A stretch of 64,000 bases of DNA. Origin: Nitratireductor thuwali. Lineage in GTDB: Bacteria; Pseudomonadota; Alphaproteobacteria; Rhizobiales; Rhizobiaceae. The DNA lies in contig NZ_CP030941.1 in assembly GCF_036621415.1 (NCBI RefSeq), forward strand, positions 806,001 through 870,000. Direction: 5' to 3'. Made by a program: the position numbers and the translations under genes. Positions 29,911 through 38,703 of the stretch are shown piece after piece (position 1 is the stretch's first letter; every line of letters begins with the position of its first letter). The notes below the pieces were generated by a model. The model was not told the origin of the DNA, ran no database searches, and saw only the letters and a list, made by a program, of their open reading frames with translations.

Positions 29911-30801
29911 ATGAGGCACCTGAACCGCATCCCGCTGAACGCGCTGAAAGCGACTGAATCGGTGCTGCGGCTTGGCTCGCTGGCTGCCGCAGCGGAAGAG
30001 CTGGGCGTCACGGTCGGCGCGGTGAGTCAGCACGTCATCCGCTGCGAGAAGCAGATGGGCCGCAAGGTTTTCGACCGCAGCGCGCGCGGCCTCGCTCCGA
30101 CGGCCTTCGGGCGGGAGATCGAAGGGCGGCTCCGCGAGGGTTTTGCGCGCCTCGACGAAGCGGTGGCGCTGGCGCAACGCGCGAGCGACGACGTTCTGAC
30201 AATCTCTGTCGCCCCCGTCTTCGCCGCCAAATGGCTGGTGCCGCGCCTTGCCGGCTATTCCCGGCTCCATCCCCGCATGCGCGTGCGCGTCGACGCGTCG
30301 GTGGCGCTGGTCGACCCGGACGCTTCCGACATCGACATGGCCATCCGCGTCGGCGAGGGAGGCTGGCCGGGTGTGAAGGCCGAGCATCTGCTGCCGCAGG
30401 AGGTCTTTCCCGTCTGCACGCCGGCACTGGCACAGCGCCTGACGACGCCCGCAGACCTTCGGCATGTGCCGATCGTCCGCGATGCCAACAGCAACATAAG
30501 CTGGAACGTCTGGCTGGAGCCGCACGGCCTGACGGAGGACGCGCTGGGGGCCGGCTACACCTTCACCGATGCCGCACTGGCTCTGGACGCGGCGATCGCC
30601 GGACAGGGGATCTTGCTGGCCTGGCAGACGCTGGCCCACGATGCGCTGGCGGCCGGGCTCCTGGTGCGCCCGTTCAAGGAGCGGCAGCCGACCGGCCTGG
30701 CCTATTGGCTCGTCACCTCCAAGGAGCGGGTCGAGCGCAAGAAGGTGAAGGATTTCAAGGATTGGCTGCGGGACGAGATCTCACGGATCGACTTGGAGTA
30801 A
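29911..30801 (+). CDS. LysR-family transcriptional regulator (GcvA-like)
   Basis: 296 residues. The N-terminal winged helix (LNALKATESVLRLGSLAAAAEELGVTVGAVSQHVIRCEKQMG split around residue 30) is of the GcvA/AmpR subgroup, and DIDMAIRVGEGGWPG and CTPALAQRLTTPADL mark the ligand-binding domain. The ligand is unknown. It is divergent from the small DUF1127-like gene, the likely target by the usual LysR arrangement. Confidence 0.9.
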   Translation: MRHLNRIPLNALKATESVLRLGSLAAAAEELGVTVGAVSQHVIRCEKQMGRKVFDRSARGLAPTAFGREIEGRLREGFARLDEAVALAQRASDDVLTISVAPVFAAKWLVPRLAGYSRLHPRMRVRVDASVALVDPDASDIDMAIRVGEGGWPGVKAEHLLPQEVFPVCTPALAQRLTTPADLRHVPIVRDANSNISWNVWLEPHGLTEDALGAGYTFTDAALALDAAIAGQGILLAWQTLAHDALAAGLLVRPFKERQPTGLAYWLVTSKERVERKKVKDFKDWLRDEISRIDLE

Positions 30802-30905
30802 AGAATCCTGCTCGCTTGCCTTGCCTCGTGCCGACGCGGGACCAAATTAGATGTTATGATGTAGCATGGGGCCGACGGGCAACCACCAAAGAGGAGGATC
30901 CGACC

Positions 30906-31091
30906 ATGAAGGAATTTCACTGCGGAACGCTTGTCCCCGGTTGCGATTGGCATACCCGCCATGAGGAAGAGGCCGAGGTCATCCGCCGGGCCGTCGAGCA
31001 CATGCGCGAGGCGCATGGCGAGACCATCATCCGTGAAAGCATGATCGAAGCCATTCGCTCGCGCATCGACCAGACGAGAAACGCAGCCTGA
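30906..31091 (+). CDS. DUF1059 small protein
   Basis: 61 residues: MKEFHCGTLVPGCDWHTRHE, then EEAEVIRRAVEHMREAHGE. The Cys, Cys, His and His residues spaced as in DUF1059 could bind a metal ion. GAGGAGG at 30890-30896 precedes ATG 30906. The function of the family is unknown. Follows the LysR gene by about 100 nt; convergent with cca. Confidence 0.85.
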   Translation: MKEFHCGTLVPGCDWHTRHEEEAEVIRRAVEHMREAHGETIIRESMIEAIRSRIDQTRNAA

Positions 31092-31144
31092 CATGGCATC
31101 ACGCCGACGATCCTGATGAATGACCGTTCCGCGCCAGCTGTCGG

Positions 31145-32407
31145 TCAGTCATCAGGGCGTTGAGCTTCATCGAGCAGTTCCTCGCGCGAAAGCCGGAACC
31201 CGCTCTCGATCCAGCGGCGCTCCAGCGCCGAAAGCTTCTCGCCCATCTCCTTGCCCGGCTTGATGCCGTGCGCAATCAGGTCTGCGCCGCCAACCGGAAA
31301 GGCCGGCCTTTTCCAGCCCTGCAGGATATCGAGAAGGCGCCGCCAGCCGGCAGCGGCCAGCAGCGCCTCGGCATCTTCGCCCGCTCTGGCGCGCGCGCCG
31401 GCCAGCGCCAGCCGCAAGCGTGCATCAAGGCCCTGCGTGCCCGAGCGATAGAGCAGCTTCTCGAAGTCGCCATGCTTCATCTGCGGATCGGGCGCGGGCG
31501 AGCGCGCCCAGGCGACGAGCGCCGCCGTCTCGGCCTTGGACATGCGCAGCCTGGAAGCCATCGCCTCCAGCCGCGCGGCATCGGGCGGAACCATCGCCAT
31601 CAGCCGGAGCATGGGGTCGGCCGGCCAGCCCAGCGCCTTTTCCGTCTCGGCCAGCGGATGAATGCCGTCGATGCCCCATTTCTCGCTTTCGGGAAGAACG
31701 GCCGTCAACACGCCCGTCTGCCGCATCCACAAAAGGGCGCGGGACGGGTCGGGCGCGGACAGGAGCTTCTTCAACTCGCTCCACACCCGCTCCGCCGAAA
31801 GTCCGGCCAGCCCCGCCTTCAGCCGTGTCGCGGCCTTCAGCCCTTCAGCATCCGGTCTGCCGTCGCCATACCAGGCGAAGAAGCGGAAGAAGCGGAGGAT
31901 GCGCAGATAGTCCTCGCGGATGCGCTGCTCGGCCTCGCCGATGAAGCGGAGCCTCCGGGCGGCGATGTCGTCCAGCCCGCCGACGAGATCGACCACGCGC
32001 CCGTCAGCCTCGGCATAGAGCGCGTTGATGGTGAAGTCGCGCCGCTCCGCATCGCGCTTCCAATCGGTGCCGAACACGACCCGCGCGTGCCGTCCGAAGG
32101 TTTCCACATCGTCGCGCAGCGTGGTGACCTCGTAGGGCTTGCCGCTGGCCACGACCGTGACCGTGCCGTGCTCATAGCCCGTGGGGATGGCCTTGAAGCC
32201 GGCGGCCCTGGCCCGCGCGATCGTTTCGTCCGGCACCGTCGTGGTGGCGATATCGATGTCGGTGACGCCCTGCCCCATCAGCGCGTTGCGCACCGCGCCG
32301 CCGGCGACCCGCGCCTCCTCGCCGCCCCGCGCGAGCGCCGCAAGCAGCGCCTGCAGCCCCGGCTCGGCGAGCCAGGGCGCGCGTCCGGCAATGGTTTCCT
32401 CACTCAT
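31145..32407 (-). CDS. cca: CCA tRNA nucleotidyltransferase
   Basis: 420 residues of the class II poly(A) polymerase/CCA-adding family, which completes or repairs tRNA 3' ends. Head domain: RVAGGAVRNALMG, DIDIATTT with the two catalytic Asp residues, and DAERRDFTINALYAE with the template Arg/Asp region. Neck EDYLRILRFFRFFAWYG follows. The start ATG 32407 overlaps the end of the Nudix gene by 8 bp, and DUF1285-nudix-cca read as one operon, a common alphaproteobacterial arrangement. Confidence 0.93.
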   Translation of the reverse strand: MSEETIAGRAPWLAEPGLQALLAALARGGEEARVAGGAVRNALMGQGVTDIDIATTTVPDETIARARAAGFKAIPTGYEHGTVTVVASGKPYEVTTLRDDVETFGRHARVVFGTDWKRDAERRDFTINALYAEADGRVVDLVGGLDDIAARRLRFIGEAEQRIREDYLRILRFFRFFAWYGDGRPDAEGLKAATRLKAGLAGLSAERVWSELKKLLSAPDPSRALLWMRQTGVLTAVLPESEKWGIDGIHPLAETEKALGWPADPMLRLMAMVPPDAARLEAMASRLRMSKAETAALVAWARSPAPDPQMKHGDFEKLLYRSGTQGLDARLRLALAGARARAGEDAEALLAAAGWRRLLDILQGWKRPAFPVGGADLIAHGIKPGKEMGEKLSALERRWIESGFRLSREELLDEAQRPDD

Positions 32408-33038
32408 CGGCATAGAGCCTTTCATAAAGGATGCGCAGGATGCCGGCGGTAACGCCCCAGATGAAGCGGTCGCCAAAAGGCATTGTATAATAGAAGCGTT
32501 CGCGGCTTTGCCAAAGACGGCTTTCCCGGCGGTGATTGCCGGGGTCCATCAGGAAGGACAAGGGCACCTCGAAGGCCGCATCCACCTCGTCGATGTTGAG
32601 CTTCAACGCGAAACCGGGCCGCACGACGGACAGCACCGGCCGGATGCGGTAGCCGCTTCCCGTGACATAGTCCGGCAGGCGGCCCACCACGTCGATGCGC
32701 TCCGGCTCAAGCCCGATCTCCTCTTCCGCCTCGCGCAAAGCCGCGTGCTCGGGCGAGACATCGGTGGGGTCTATCCGCCCGCCCGGCAGCGCGATCTGCC
32801 CCGAATGGGCGCGCAGCTTCTCGGCGCGCTGGGTCAGGATCAACGTTGCCTCGTCGCCGTGATCGACCACCGGGACGAGCACCGCCGCATCATGCAGCCC
32901 ATCGCGCAGGATCATGTGCCTCAGATCGGGGTTGAGGCGGTGGTCGCCATAGTCGCCGTCCATGTCCGGGTCCTGCGCGGCGGCGCGCCGGCGGAACTCC
33001 TGCGCCGAAAACGGGGGATAGACGAGCGTATCAGCCAT
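32400..33038 (-). CDS. Nudix hydrolase, probable CoA pyrophosphatase
   Basis: 212 residues. The Nudix box GGRIDPTDVSPEHAALREAEEEIGL is complete apart from its longer first loop, and the upstream LRAHSGQIALPGG is the UPF0035/CoA pyrophosphatase signature (NudL type). Likely splits CoA or its derivatives into phosphopantetheine and 3',5'-ADP. The gene starts 8 bp inside the end of the DUF1285 gene and overlaps cca by 8 bp. Confidence 0.9.
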   Translation of the reverse strand: MADTLVYPPFSAQEFRRRAAAQDPDMDGDYGDHRLNPDLRHMILRDGLHDAAVLVPVVDHGDEATLILTQRAEKLRAHSGQIALPGGRIDPTDVSPEHAALREAEEEIGLEPERIDVVGRLPDYVTGSGYRIRPVLSVVRPGFALKLNIDEVDAAFEVPLSFLMDPGNHRRESRLWQSRERFYYTMPFGDRFIWGVTAGILRILYERLYADE

Positions 33039-33678
33039 CCTGGCCGGCCAGCCTGTTGAGCCGGGAAACCGGCATGATGGGAAAGACGGCATTTCGCGAG
33101 CGCACGGCGAACATGGCGACGCCGTCGACGTCGATCTCCTCGCCGAGATCGATCATTTCGTACATCACCGGCCGGGCCACCAGCGCCTCCAGCCTTCCGC
33201 GAACGGCCAGATAGGGCTTCACGCCGCCCGTCGCCTCTTCCTCGACGAAGCGCAGCCGATGTTCGGGCCCCGCCTCCACCACGTCGCCCACATTGGTGCG
33301 GAATGTGAGGGCCTGATTCGCGCCGGCGCCGGAAACCGCCATCTCGACGGCGACGAAGGGCGCGTCCTCGACGCGGATGCCCACTTTTTCCACCGGTGTT
33401 ACGAGATAGGTCTTGCCGTCCTCGTCCTTGCGCAGGACCGAGGAGAAGAGCTGCACGAGCGGCATGCGGCCGATCGGCGTGCCCAGATAGAACCAGGTGC
33501 CGTCGCTTTTGATCTCCATGTCGAGGTCGCCGCAAAAGGGCGGGTCCCAGCGCTCCACGGGTGGCGCCCCCCGGTCCGAACGCGCGGCCCGTGAGATCAG
33601 CGCCTCCAGCCCACCGGCGTCCCGCGCCTGTGAAAGTCCCCGTTCCTTGCTCACATTCTTGTCGCTTTGCCTGTGCAT
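33031..33678 (-). CDS. DUF1285 protein
   Basis: 215 residues. RWDPPFCGDLDMEIKSDGTWFYLGTPIGR is the family hallmark, followed by FSSVLRKDEDGKTYLVTPVEK. Structures of the family show two small beta-rich domains; no biochemical activity is established. ATG 33678 is used; an in-frame GTG at 33684 is possible. First gene of the DUF1285-nudix-cca unit; divergent from moxR across 143 bp. Confidence 0.9.
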   Translation of the reverse strand: MHRQSDKNVSKERGLSQARDAGGLEALISRAARSDRGAPPVERWDPPFCGDLDMEIKSDGTWFYLGTPIGRMPLVQLFSSVLRKDEDGKTYLVTPVEKVGIRVEDAPFVAVEMAVSGAGANQALTFRTNVGDVVEAGPEHRLRFVEEEATGGVKPYLAVRGRLEALVARPVMYEMIDLGEEIDVDGVAMFAVRSRNAVFPIMPVSRLNRLAGQDG

Positions 33679-33821
33679 GGTCACGAAATAGTCACTCTCG
33701 TTCGGCTTGTCAGCCTTGCGAAGTGAATTAAGCTTCCAGTAGAGCGCCGCCGCGTTTTTTCGCGTTGCAGGTTGCCAGGCGTCGCGGGCCAGCGGATTGG
33801 CACAAACGAGGACGACAGCGC

Positions 33822-34844
33822 ATGAGCATCATAGCCCGGGATCAAGTCACCGACGCCGGCAACCTCGACGAGAAAAAGCTGATCGCCGAAGCCGAGGCCG
33901 CCCTCGGCGACATCGCGAAGGTGCGCGACGGCGTGGGGCGCGTCATCTTCGGCCAGGAGGCGGTGGTGGAGCGCACAATGGTGGCGATCCTGGCCGGCGG
34001 CCATGCGCTGCTGGTGGGCGTGCCGGGGCTGGCCAAGACCAAGCTGGTGGAAACGCTGGGCGTGGTGCTGGGGCTCGACGCCCGCCGCATCCAGTTCACG
34101 CCCGACCTGATGCCGTCGGACATTCTCGGCTCCGAGGTGATGGAGCAGGACAGCGAGGGAAAGCGCGGCTTCCGTTTCCTGCCCGGCCCGGTCTTCGCGC
34201 AGCTTCTGATGGCCGACGAGATCAACCGCGCGAGCCCGCGCACCCAGTCCGCCCTTCTTCAATCGATGCAGGAATATCACGTGACGGTGGCCGGCCACCG
34301 CCACGATCTGCCGACCCCCTTCCACGTGCTGGCCACCCAGAACCCGCTGGAGCAGGAAGGGACATACCCCCTGCCCGAAGCCCAGCTGGACCGGTTCCTG
34401 ATGCAGGTGGACATCCTTTATCCCGAGATCGACGCGGAGCGGCGTATCCTTCTGGAAACCACAGGCATCAACGAGGCAAGGCCGGAAAACGCGCTGACGC
34501 CGGAGCGACTCAAGGAAATACAGCTACTGATCCGCCGGATGCCGGTGCCCGAGAGCGTGGTGGAGGCGATCCTGGCCCTCGTGCGCCTCGCTCGTCCCGG
34601 CCTCGGCCACCCCGAAACCGACCGCCATGTCGCCTGGGGCCCCGGGCCGCGCGCAAGCCAGGCGCTGACCCTGTGCGCCCGCGCCCGCGCGCTCTACGAC
34701 GGGCGGCTGGCGCCTTCCGTCGACGATGTGCGCGCACTCGCCGAACCCGTGCTCCAGCACCGCATGGCGCTCACCTTCGCCGCCCGTGCCGAGGGCATGA
34801 GCGTGCGCGACGTGATTGCGCGGCTGGTCAAGGCGCTCGGCTGA
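33822..34844 (+). CDS. MoxR-family AAA+ ATPase
   Basis: 340 residues. Walker A appears as GVPGLAKTKLVETLG, Walker B as LLMADEINRASPRTQSALLQ, sensor 1 as VLATQNPLEQEGTYPLPEAQLDRF. MoxR proteins act as chaperones that insert metals or activate partners together with von Willebrand A proteins, which fits the DUF58 and DUF4159 genes that follow. GAGGACGAC precedes ATG 33822. Heads a four-gene operon to 40761. Confidence 0.93.
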   Translation: MSIIARDQVTDAGNLDEKKLIAEAEAALGDIAKVRDGVGRVIFGQEAVVERTMVAILAGGHALLVGVPGLAKTKLVETLGVVLGLDARRIQFTPDLMPSDILGSEVMEQDSEGKRGFRFLPGPVFAQLLMADEINRASPRTQSALLQSMQEYHVTVAGHRHDLPTPFHVLATQNPLEQEGTYPLPEAQLDRFLMQVDILYPEIDAERRILLETTGINEARPENALTPERLKEIQLLIRRMPVPESVVEAILALVRLARPGLGHPETDRHVAWGPGPRASQALTLCARARALYDGRLAPSVDDVRALAEPVLQHRMALTFAARAEGMSVRDVIARLVKALG

Positions 34845-34884
34845 TGGCCGGTGCGCGGGGTCGTCTCGAAGCCCGGAGACGGTG

Positions 34885-35814
34885 ATGGCAAGACTGGGCG
34901 AAGCCACCTCCCCTGCAGCCACCCCGGATGTGGTGGCGCGTGCAAGGGCGCGGGCCGCGCTCGTGCCGGACCTGCTGGTGGAGGCCCGCCGGGTCGCCAA
35001 CAATGTGATCGCCGGCTGGCACGGCCGGCGCCAGCGCGGCATCGGCGAGAATTTCTGGCAGTTCCGCCCCTATGTCGATGGCGAAGCCGTCGCCCGCATC
35101 GACTGGCGGCGCTCGGCCCGCGACGAGCATCTTTATGTGCGCGACCGGGAATGGGAAGCAGCCCACACCGTCTGGCTTTGGGCCGACAAGTCGGCGTCGA
35201 TGCTCTATAAATCCGCCCATGCGGACGTCTCCAAGGAATCGCGCGCGCTCGTGCTGATCTTCGCCCTGGCCGAGCTCCTGTCGCGCAGCGGCGAGCGCAT
35301 CGCCTGGCCGGGCCTCACCGACCCGTTCTCCGCGCGCAACGGCGCCGAGCGCCTGGCCCAGCACCTTGCCCATGCGCCCGAGCAGGCGGACAAGCCTGAC
35401 CTGACGCCCGTGCGCCGCTTCTCGGATGTCGTGCTGGCCGGCGATTTCCTCGATACGCCCGACGAGACCATGCGCTGGCTCGATGCGCTGGCCCGCACCG
35501 GAGCACGCGCGCATCTGATCGAGATAGCCGACCCGGCGGAAGAAAATTTCCCCTATTCGGGCCGCACCGAATTCCGCGATCCCGAGACCGGCGAAAAGCT
35601 GACCGCAGGGCGCGCCGAGACGCTGGCCGACGACTACCGTCAGCTCTACCTCGCCCGCCGAGAGACGCTTTCGCGCTGGTGCAAGAAACTCGGCTGGAGC
35701 TATACGGTGAACCACACCGACCGGCTGGCATCGGAAGCGCTGATCGCGGTTCACCTTGCCATGACCGCCGAGACAGGCGTTGGGACGGGCGCACAGGCGG
35801 GCGTCGGGCGATGA
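34885..35814 (+). CDS. DUF58 protein (MoxR partner)
   Basis: 309 residues. GENFWQFRPYVDGEAVARIDWRRSARDEHLYVRDRE is the DUF58 core, here followed by VWLWADKSASM, the start of a degenerate von Willebrand A fold with a DxSxS-like metal site (DKSAS). No membrane segments, so cytoplasmic. GGAG precedes ATG 34885 and the stop overlaps the next start (ATGA). Confidence 0.9.
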   Translation: MARLGEATSPAATPDVVARARARAALVPDLLVEARRVANNVIAGWHGRRQRGIGENFWQFRPYVDGEAVARIDWRRSARDEHLYVRDREWEAAHTVWLWADKSASMLYKSAHADVSKESRALVLIFALAELLSRSGERIAWPGLTDPFSARNGAERLAQHLAHAPEQADKPDLTPVRRFSDVVLAGDFLDTPDETMRWLDALARTGARAHLIEIADPAEENFPYSGRTEFRDPETGEKLTAGRAETLADDYRQLYLARRETLSRWCKKLGWSYTVNHTDRLASEALIAVHLAMTAETGVGTGAQAGVGR

Positions 35815-38633
35815 ATTTCCTGCCCCTTTCCTTTGGTGCGCCGATGGTCCTGTGGGGCCTGCTGGCCCTGCCCGTCATCTGGTGGCTGCTGCGCCTGACG
35901 CCGCCCAGACCGCAGACGGAGACATTTCCGCCGCTGAGGATATTGGCGCGGGTGCTGCGCAAGGAGGAAACGCCCCACAAGAGCCCGTGGTGGCTGACCC
36001 TGCTGCGCCTGCTGCTGGCGGCGCTCGTCATCCTGGCGCTGGCCGATCCGGTGTTCAATCCGCGCGAAAAGATCGCCGTCGAAGGCCGGGCGCTGGCCGT
36101 CGTGATGGACAATGGCTGGGCCGCCGCGCCCGATTGGGAACGGCGGGTGGCGACGGCCGAAAGGCTGATCGCCGATGCGCAGGAAAGCGATGTGCCGGTG
36201 GTGCTTGCGCTGACGGCCGAAAAGGCCGCGCAGGACATCGGCCCGTTCAATGCGGACACGGCGCTGGAGCGGCTGAACGCGGCCGAGCCGAGGCCGGTCC
36301 CGACCGACCGGCTCTCGGTCTATGCGCGGGTGGCCGACGCGCTGCAGGACCTGCCCGGCGCGACCCTGGCCGTGCTGGCCGACGGGCTGGCGGGCGATGA
36401 GGACGAGGCGGCGTTCGAGACCCTTTTTGCCGCGCAGCTTTCGCACGTTCTGTGGATTGCCCCGCAGGGCTCCTCCACTATTGCCCTCACCGACACCGCC
36501 AACGAGCCCGAACGCTTCGTCGTCCGCGCCGTGCGCGGTCCCGATGCGACGGCGCCGACGCAACTTATCGCATACGCCTCGGACGAGAAGGGGCGGCGCA
36601 TCGCGGAAACCACGATCGCCTTCGGCCCCGGCGCGGCCGAGGCGGAAGGCGAGATGCGCGTGCCGTTCGAACTGCGCAACGACTTCGCCACCGTCGCGCT
36701 GGAAGGCGAGAACCATGCCGGCGCGCTGCGGGTGATGGACGAGAACGCCCGCCGCCGCCGCATCGGGCTCCTGTCGCAGGACGAGGGCGATCAGGCGCAG
36801 CCCCTGCTCTCGCCGCTCTACTACATCCGCAGGGCGCTCTCCCCCTTCGCAGACCTCATCGAACCGTCCAGCCCCGCGCTGAACGAAGCCATACCCGAGC
36901 TTCTGGAGCAGCGGCCGGCGGCCATCGTCATGGCCGATGTGGGCACCTTGCCGGACTCGGCCCGCCAGAGCCTGATCGAATGGATGGAAGCCGGCGGCAC
37001 GCTGATCCGGTTCGCCGGCCCGCGCGTGGCGGCCGCCGGCAATGACGAAACGCTGCTGCCCGTGCGGCTGCGCCTCGGCGAGCGCTCGCTGGGCGGCGCC
37101 CTTTCCTGGGAGGAGCCGCAGCCGGTGACCGAATTCCCGGCCGGCGGGCCGTTCTCCGATCTGACACCGCCCCGCGACGTGACGGTGAACCGCCAGTTGC
37201 TGGCCGAGCCCTCCCCCGACATCGTCGAGCGCACATGGGCCAGCCTGGCGGACGGCACGCCGCTGGTGACCGGCGCTCCGCGCGGCGACGGCCGTGTGAT
37301 CCTTTTCCACGTCACGCCCGAGGCCACGTGGTCGAGCCTGCCGATTTCAGGAAGCTTCGTCGAAATGCTCCGGCGCATCGTGCAGCTGTCGCGCAACCAG
37401 GGCAGCCTGACTCTGGAAAGCGAGGATGGCGCGGGGCGGCTGGCGCCTTATCGTATGATTTCGGCCAGCGGCGCGCTCGTGCCGCCCGGACCGGAGGCCG
37501 AGCCGCTGGCGACCGGGCAGACGCCCCGCGTCAGCCTCGAGAATCCGCCGGGGCTATACGGTTCGGAAGAAGGCGTGATCGCGCACAATCTGCTGCCGGC
37601 CGATGCCGCGCTGCAGGGTCTTGCCCACCCGCAGGCGCCGGTGGCCACGCAAACGCTGCGCTACGCCTTCGACACGTCACGGCCGCTCAAGGGACCGCTG
37701 ATGGCGACCGCCCTTGCGCTGCTCGCGCTCGACACGCTCGCCGTGCTGTGGCTCGGCGGCATGTTGTCCGGCCGGCGCCGCCGGCCAGGGGCCGCGACGG
37801 CCGCCATCGCAGCATGTGCCATGGGCCTTGCCCTGGTCGCCGCACCCGATGCCGCGCGCGCCGACGACCCGCGGCCGGGCGATGCGGATGCGATCGCCGC
37901 CATATCGGCCACGCGCATCGCCTATGTGGTGACCGGCGTTTCGGCCGTCGATGCCGTGAGTCGCGCGGGCATCGCCGGCCTGTCGCGCTTTCTGGCGGAC
38001 AAGACGGCGCTGGAGCCGGGCGAACCGGCCGCCGTCGACCCCGCCACCGACGAATTGTCGTTCTACCCGCTGATCTACTGGCCGATCTCCGCCGATGCGC
38101 CGATGCCGTCGGAGGACGCCATCGCCCGCATCGACGCCTATATGCAGGAAGGCGGAACCGTGCTTTTCGATACGCGCGACCAGTATTCCTCCGGCTTCGG
38201 CTCGACCGGCACCGTCAGCCCGGAGACGCAGCGCCTGCGCGACATCCTGTCGGGCCTCAACATTCCGCCGCTCGAGCCGGTGCCCGACGACCATGTGCTG
38301 ACCAAGGCCTTCTACATTCTGGCCGAGTTTCCGGGCCGCTACCGGGGCAGCCAGCTATGGGTCGAGGCTTCGCTCAACGCCCCCACCCGCACGGACCGGC
38401 CGGTGCGCACCGGCGACGGCGTGAGCCCCATCATGATCACCGGCAACGACCTGGCCGGCGCCTGGGCCATCGACGAGCAGGGCCAGCCGCTATTGCCGAC
38501 GGTGCCTTCCGATCCCATGCAGCGTGTCTATGCCCTGCGCGCCGGGGTGAACATCATGATGTACATGCTGACGGGCAACTACAAATCCGACCAGGTGCAC
38601 GTGCCCGTGCTGCTCGAACGGCTGGGGCAATAG
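35811..38633 (+). CDS. Large membrane protein with BatA-type N terminus and DUF4159
   Basis: 940 residues. The N terminus has the two-helix BatA domain (MNFLPLSFGAPMVLWGLLAL and LLRLLLAALVILALADPVF). A large, probably periplasmic, von Willebrand/amidotransferase-like region (about 85-620) follows. Two more membrane segments lie near 628-650 and 663-682, the second ending in AARA like an internal signal sequence. The C-terminal DUF4159 domain (about 695-940) contains DELSFYPLIYWPI and EGGTVLFDTRDQYSSGFG. Probably coupled to MoxR and DUF58; its substrate is unknown. Confidence 0.88.
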   Translation: MNFLPLSFGAPMVLWGLLALPVIWWLLRLTPPRPQTETFPPLRILARVLRKEETPHKSPWWLTLLRLLLAALVILALADPVFNPREKIAVEGRALAVVMDNGWAAAPDWERRVATAERLIADAQESDVPVVLALTAEKAAQDIGPFNADTALERLNAAEPRPVPTDRLSVYARVADALQDLPGATLAVLADGLAGDEDEAAFETLFAAQLSHVLWIAPQGSSTIALTDTANEPERFVVRAVRGPDATAPTQLIAYASDEKGRRIAETTIAFGPGAAEAEGEMRVPFELRNDFATVALEGENHAGALRVMDENARRRRIGLLSQDEGDQAQPLLSPLYYIRRALSPFADLIEPSSPALNEAIPELLEQRPAAIVMADVGTLPDSARQSLIEWMEAGGTLIRFAGPRVAAAGNDETLLPVRLRLGERSLGGALSWEEPQPVTEFPAGGPFSDLTPPRDVTVNRQLLAEPSPDIVERTWASLADGTPLVTGAPRGDGRVILFHVTPEATWSSLPISGSFVEMLRRIVQLSRNQGSLTLESEDGAGRLAPYRMISASGALVPPGPEAEPLATGQTPRVSLENPPGLYGSEEGVIAHNLLPADAALQGLAHPQAPVATQTLRYAFDTSRPLKGPLMATALALLALDTLAVLWLGGMLSGRRRRPGAATAAIAACAMGLALVAAPDAARADDPRPGDADAIAAISATRIAYVVTGVSAVDAVSRAGIAGLSRFLADKTALEPGEPAAVDPATDELSFYPLIYWPISADAPMPSEDAIARIDAYMQEGGTVLFDTRDQYSSGFGSTGTVSPETQRLRDILSGLNIPPLEPVPDDHVLTKAFYILAEFPGRYRGSQLWVEASLNAPTRTDRPVRTGDGVSPIMITGNDLAGAWAIDEQGQPLLPTVPSDPMQRVYALRAGVNIMMYMLTGNYKSDQVHVPVLLERLGQ

Positions 38634-38703
38634 CCATGGTCAACAAGTCCGCGCAAAACCACCAGGCCGAGCCGACAGGGCGCCCGCTTTCGAGGTTCGC
38701 GCC

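Noticed and set aside
35751..37310. 519-codon minus-strand open frame opposite the DUF4159 gene
   Set aside because: Composition rich in Arg, Gln, Gly and His with no fold; shadow of the plus-strand gene.
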